A DNA stretch of 64,000 nucleotides, taken from contig JAFKLG010000061.1 of NCBI GenBank assembly GCA_017304945.1, positions 1-64,000 on the forward strand, in the 5' to 3' direction. The stretch comes from Rhodospirillales bacterium (GTDB lineage: Bacteria; Pseudomonadota; Alphaproteobacteria; Acetobacterales; Acetobacteraceae). Positions 61,049 through 64,000 of the stretch are shown here, in pieces. The translations under genes were made by a program, and so were the position numbers. The notes beneath the pieces were generated by a model. It was given only the letters and a program-made list of their open reading frames with translations, did not search any database and had not been told where the DNA came from. Position 1 is the stretch's first letter, and each line of letters begins with the position of its first letter.

Positions 61049-63544
61049 GTGGATTTCGAGGCTGACGGGCAAGCTGCGTCCTCCGGGACCCACCACCAGG
61101 CCGCTGCGCCGACCGAGAGCGACGTCGTCGCCCTTCGCGCCGCCATCCTGGAGAAGCTCAACTACCACGTCGGCAAGCGTCGCTCGGTGGCGACCGATGC
61201 GGATTGGCTGCTGGCAACCTGCCTCGCCGTGCGCGACCGCGTGGTGGATCGGTGGCTTGCCGGCATCGACACGGCGTATCAGCAGGGCGAGAAGCGCGTC
61301 TACTATCTGTCGCTCGAGTTCCTGATCGGCCGGTTGCTGTTCGACAACCTGAACAATCTCGGCATGACGGCGACGACCCGCGCCGCGCTGGCCGGCATGG
61401 ACATCGACCTCGATCGGCTGCGCGCGCTGGAGCCGGATGCGGCACTCGGCAATGGCGGCCTCGGTCGTCTCGCCGCCTGCTTCATGGAGAGCATGGCGAC
61501 GCTGGGCATTCCGGCGCATGGCTACGGCATCCGCTACGATCATGGCCTGTTCAAGCAGGTCATGAAGAACGGCTGGCAGCAGGAATATCCCGAAGACTGG
61601 TTGACCCACGGCAATCCCTGGGAATTCGAACGGCCCGAGGTCTGCTACGACATCGGCTTCGGCGGCTCGATCGAGGCGGTGCCGATTTCCGAAGCGGCGA
61701 TGCGGCATGTGTGGCATCCGGCCGAGAAGGTGGAAGCGGTCGCCTTCGACACGCCGGTGGTCGGCTGGCACGGCCGGCGGGTCAACACGCTGCGGCTCTG
61801 GTCGGCCCGGCCCGTCGATCCGCTGCGGCTCGACGCCTTCAATCACGGCGATCATGTCGGCGCGCTTTCCGAACAGGTGCGCGCGGAATCGATCTCCAAG
61901 GTGCTCTACCCGTCGGATGCGACCCCGGCTGGCCAGGAACTGCGGCTGCGGCAGGAGTATTTCTTCGTCTCCGCCTCGCTGCAGGATCTGGTGCGACGTC
62001 ACATCAAGGCGTTCGGTCACATCGGCACCTTCGCGGACAAGACCGCGATCCAGCTCAACGACACCCATCCCGCGATCGGCGTCGCCGAACTGATGCGCAT
62101 CCTGCTCGACGTCTACCAACTCCCTTGGGAAGACGCCTGGCGGACCACGCAGCGCACCTTCAGCTACACCAACCACACGCTGCTGCCCGAGGCACTGGAA
62201 AGCTGGCCGCTGCCGCTGCTCGAGCGGCTGCTGCCGCGCCACATGCAGATCATCTACCTGATCAACGCGCTGCATCTCGGCCAGGTCCGCAAGGAACATC
62301 CCGAGGACGGACGCCTGCTCTCCTCCGTCTCGCTGATCGACGAGCATCAGGGCCGTCGCGTGCGCATGAGCCACCTCGCCTTCCTGGGCTCGCATCGGGT
62401 CAACGGCGTGTCCGCGCTGCACACCGACCTGATGCGGGAGACGGTGTTCCGCGACCTGCACGCGCTGTTTCCCGACCGTATCGTCAACGTCACCAACGGC
62501 ATTGCCTTCCGCCGCTGGCTGCACGAAGCGAACCCGAAGCTCACGCGCCTGCTGGTGGATGCGATCGGGCCCGAGGTCCTGGACCGGGAGGAAGCGTTCG
62601 CACGGCTGCGTCCGCTCGCCACCGACAGCGTGTTCCAGCAGCGTTTTGCCGCGGTGCGCTACCTGAACAAGCTCGCCCTCGCCGACGTGATCCGCAAGGA
62701 ACTCGAGATCCGCGTCGACCCGGCTGCGCTGTTCGACGTGCACATCAAGCGCTTCCACGAATACAAGCGCCAGCTGCTGAACATCCTGGAGACGATCGCG
62801 CTGTACAACGCGATCCGCGCGCGGCCGATGAGCGACTGGACGCCGCGGGTGAAGATCTTCGCCGGCAAGGCGGCGGCCAGCTATCAGACCGCGAAGCTGA
62901 TCATCAAGCTCGCACACGACGTGGCACGCGTGGTGAACAGCGATCCCACCGTGCGCAACGCGCTGAAGGTCGTGTTCCTGCCGAACTACTCGGTGAGCCT
63001 CGCCGAGGTGATCATCCCGGCCGCCGACCTGTCCGAACAGATCTCGACGGCGGGGATGGAGGCGTCCGGGACGGGGAACATGAAGTTCGCGTTGAACGGC
63101 GCGCTGACCATCGGCACGCTGGACGGCGCGAATGTCGAGATCCGCGAGCATGTGGGACCCGAGAACATCGCGATCTTTGGCCTGACCGCCGACGAGGTGG
63201 CGGCGCGGCGCACCCGCGGCATCGATGCGGGCGATGTGATCGCGGGCTCGCCCGCGCTGTCGGAAGTGCTGGATGCGGTGCAGTCGGGCGTGTTCTCGCC
63301 CGACGACCGGGACCGTTACCGTGGCCTGGTGGATGCCCTGCGCTACCACGACTACTTCATGGTCTGCGCCGATTTCGACTCCTACTACGCCACGCAGCGC
63401 GAGATTGCCGCGCTGTGGAACCGGCCCGAGGCGTGGTGGAAGTCGGCGATCATGAACACGGCGGGCATGGGGTGGTTCAGCTCCGATCGCTCGATCCGGG
63501 AGTATGCGAGCGAGATCTGGGACGTGCCGACGCAGGCGGTGTGA
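61049..63544 (+). CDS. glgP: glycogen/maltodextrin phosphorylase
   Basis: An 831-residue GT35 phosphorylase releasing glucose-1-phosphate from alpha-1,4-glucans. It has RVYYLSLEFLIGRLL, ALGNGGLGRLAACFMES, YGIRYDHGLFKQ, IQLNDTHPAIGVAELMR, HIKRFHEYKRQLLN and the PLP site EASGTGNMKFALNGALTIG (Lys of NMK). A GTG start at 61049 was chosen because AGGTG lies 9 bases upstream and no ATG is available near the expected N-terminus; a TTG at 61010 is the only longer option. The length fits the family. glgB starts 352 bp downstream. Confidence 0.95.
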   Translation: MDFEADGQAASSGTHHQAAAPTESDVVALRAAILEKLNYHVGKRRSVATDADWLLATCLAVRDRVVDRWLAGIDTAYQQGEKRVYYLSLEFLIGRLLFDNLNNLGMTATTRAALAGMDIDLDRLRALEPDAALGNGGLGRLAACFMESMATLGIPAHGYGIRYDHGLFKQVMKNGWQQEYPEDWLTHGNPWEFERPEVCYDIGFGGSIEAVPISEAAMRHVWHPAEKVEAVAFDTPVVGWHGRRVNTLRLWSARPVDPLRLDAFNHGDHVGALSEQVRAESISKVLYPSDATPAGQELRLRQEYFFVSASLQDLVRRHIKAFGHIGTFADKTAIQLNDTHPAIGVAELMRILLDVYQLPWEDAWRTTQRTFSYTNHTLLPEALESWPLPLLERLLPRHMQIIYLINALHLGQVRKEHPEDGRLLSSVSLIDEHQGRRVRMSHLAFLGSHRVNGVSALHTDLMRETVFRDLHALFPDRIVNVTNGIAFRRWLHEANPKLTRLLVDAIGPEVLDREEAFARLRPLATDSVFQQRFAAVRYLNKLALADVIRKELEIRVDPAALFDVHIKRFHEYKRQLLNILETIALYNAIRARPMSDWTPRVKIFAGKAAASYQTAKLIIKLAHDVARVVNSDPTVRNALKVVFLPNYSVSLAEVIIPAADLSEQISTAGMEASGTGNMKFALNGALTIGTLDGANVEIREHVGPENIAIFGLTADEVAARRTRGIDAGDVIAGSPALSEVLDAVQSGVFSPDDRDRYRGLVDALRYHDYFMVCADFDSYYATQREIAALWNRPEAWWKSAIMNTAGMGWFSSDRSIREYASEIWDVPTQAV

Positions 63545-63621
63545 GGCGGGCGCATGTCGCGACGGCCACGTCCCTTGTCGTGGCCGGCCTCGCCTTCCCC
63601 TCCAGCGTCATGGTCGACCCC

Positions 63622-63710
63622 ATCCACCCCGTGTCATGGCCGGCCTCGTCCACCCCGTGTCACCGCCGGCCTCATCCACCCCGTGTCATGGCCGGCCTTG
63701 TGCCGGCCAT
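63622..63710. repeat. 26-bp tandem repeat, three units, merging into a hairpin repeat
   Basis: Units at 63622, 63648 and 63674 share ATCCACCCCGTGTCATGG then CCGGCCTC. The last unit runs into ATGGCCGGC-CTTGT-GCCGGCCAT (63688-63710), a member of the dispersed hairpin family with a changed loop. They lie in the 352-bp gap 63545-63896 between glgP and glgB, in which no gene is seen. Confidence 0.75.
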
Positions 63711-63896
63711 CCACGACTTCGTGCCGCGTCGAAAATCGCGGAGCGCCCGCCTGCAGTGGCCATGACGGGGCGTGCCCCACTCCGCGACATGCGCACGCCC
63801 CACCACTAACCGTTGGTTCATTCGCGGCATCGTATCGTATGGTCCCTGCCGAAGGCCGGTGACGGCCTCCCAAGATCATCACGAGGACGGGACAGA

Positions 63897-64000
63897 ATGA
63901 CCGCATGGCGCGCCGCCGAGTCCGAGATCGACGCCTTGCTCGCCGCCCGCCATCCCGATCCCTTCGCCCTGCTCGGCCCGCACGAAACGCCAGCGGGCCT
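63897..64000 (+). CDS. glgB: 1,4-alpha-glucan branching enzyme, N-terminal fragment
   Basis: The first 34 codons of a gene that runs out of the window. The N-terminus MTAWRAAESEIDALLAARH, then DPFALLGPHE, matches the start of the N-terminal carbohydrate-binding domain of GlgB (HxDPFxxLGxH). ATG at 63897 follows GAGGA. GlgB introduces alpha-1,6 branches into glycogen, and its place after glgP supports a glycogen locus. Only the N-terminus can be judged. Confidence 0.88.
   Translation, partial: MTAWRAAESEIDALLAARHPDPFALLGPHETPAG

Overview
The window is 64 kb of high-GC DNA, densely packed with genes on both strands. It looks like the chromosome of an alphaproteobacterium, most likely Rhodospirillales/Acetobacteraceae. 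The clues are a hopanoid side-chain cluster (hpnH, hpnI, hpnJ, hpnM) joined to isoprenoid genes, the DUF1150-Hsp20 pair, succinylase-type dapD/dapE, and many GTG starts and ATGA overlaps. I saw no tRNA, rRNA, CRISPR array, phage or transposase gene. The family assignment is inference from gene content.

Layout. 0-4 kb: end of an unidentified gene, an HpcH/HpaI-type aldolase, a class II glutamine amidotransferase, an amino-acid racemase divergent from an AsnC-type regulator, a small secreted protein and ftsB. 4.3-12 kb: mazG, an aldose-1-epimerase-like gene, then two signalling units: an ethylene-receptor-like histidine kinase with its response regulator, and (after a CoA-transferase) a MASE4 hybrid kinase with an altered receiver. 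12-23 kb: a Pat-like acetyltransferase, a lipase/esterase, the divergent acdR-acdS pair (ACC deaminase), an ABC1/UbiB kinase, a DUF559 nuclease-like cassette bounded by inverted repeats, pepF and an acyl-CoA ligase. 23-29 kb: a beta-propeller protein, an Ldh-family dehydrogenase, an orphan molybdopterin oxidase, a SMP-30 lactonase. 29-36 kb: def-fmt-truA, a diguanylate cyclase, and the operon dapD-dapE plus two paralogous membrane proteins. 36-46 kb: a diguanylate cyclase gene split by one amber codon, assorted hydrolases, a 100-bp tandem array copying the 3' end of a FAH-family gene, msrB, a methyltransferase and a taurine/nitrate-type ABC pair. 47-55.5 kb: the hopanoid/isoprenoid cluster, hpnH-ispH to the left and ispA-dxs-hpnM-hpnI-hpnJ to the right of one intergenic region. 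55.5-64 kb: DUF1150-hsp20, a ribbon-helix-helix protein, an OmpA-like protein with recQ, an LLM oxidoreductase, glgP and the start of glgB.

How the genes work together. The clearest units are precursor supply (Dxs, IspH, FPP synthase) coupled to hopanoid side-chain building (HpnH, HpnJ, HpnI) and HpnM; initiator-Met formylation and deformylation (Fmt, Def); the last lysine/diaminopimelate steps (DapD, DapE); and glycogen turnover (GlgP, GlgB). The most striking combination is a kinase that keeps the copper/ethylene-site residues of plant ETR1 about 8.6 kb from an ACC deaminase that destroys the plant ethylene precursor. A family of short hairpin repeats with compensatory base changes is scattered between genes and is locally amplified in tandem.
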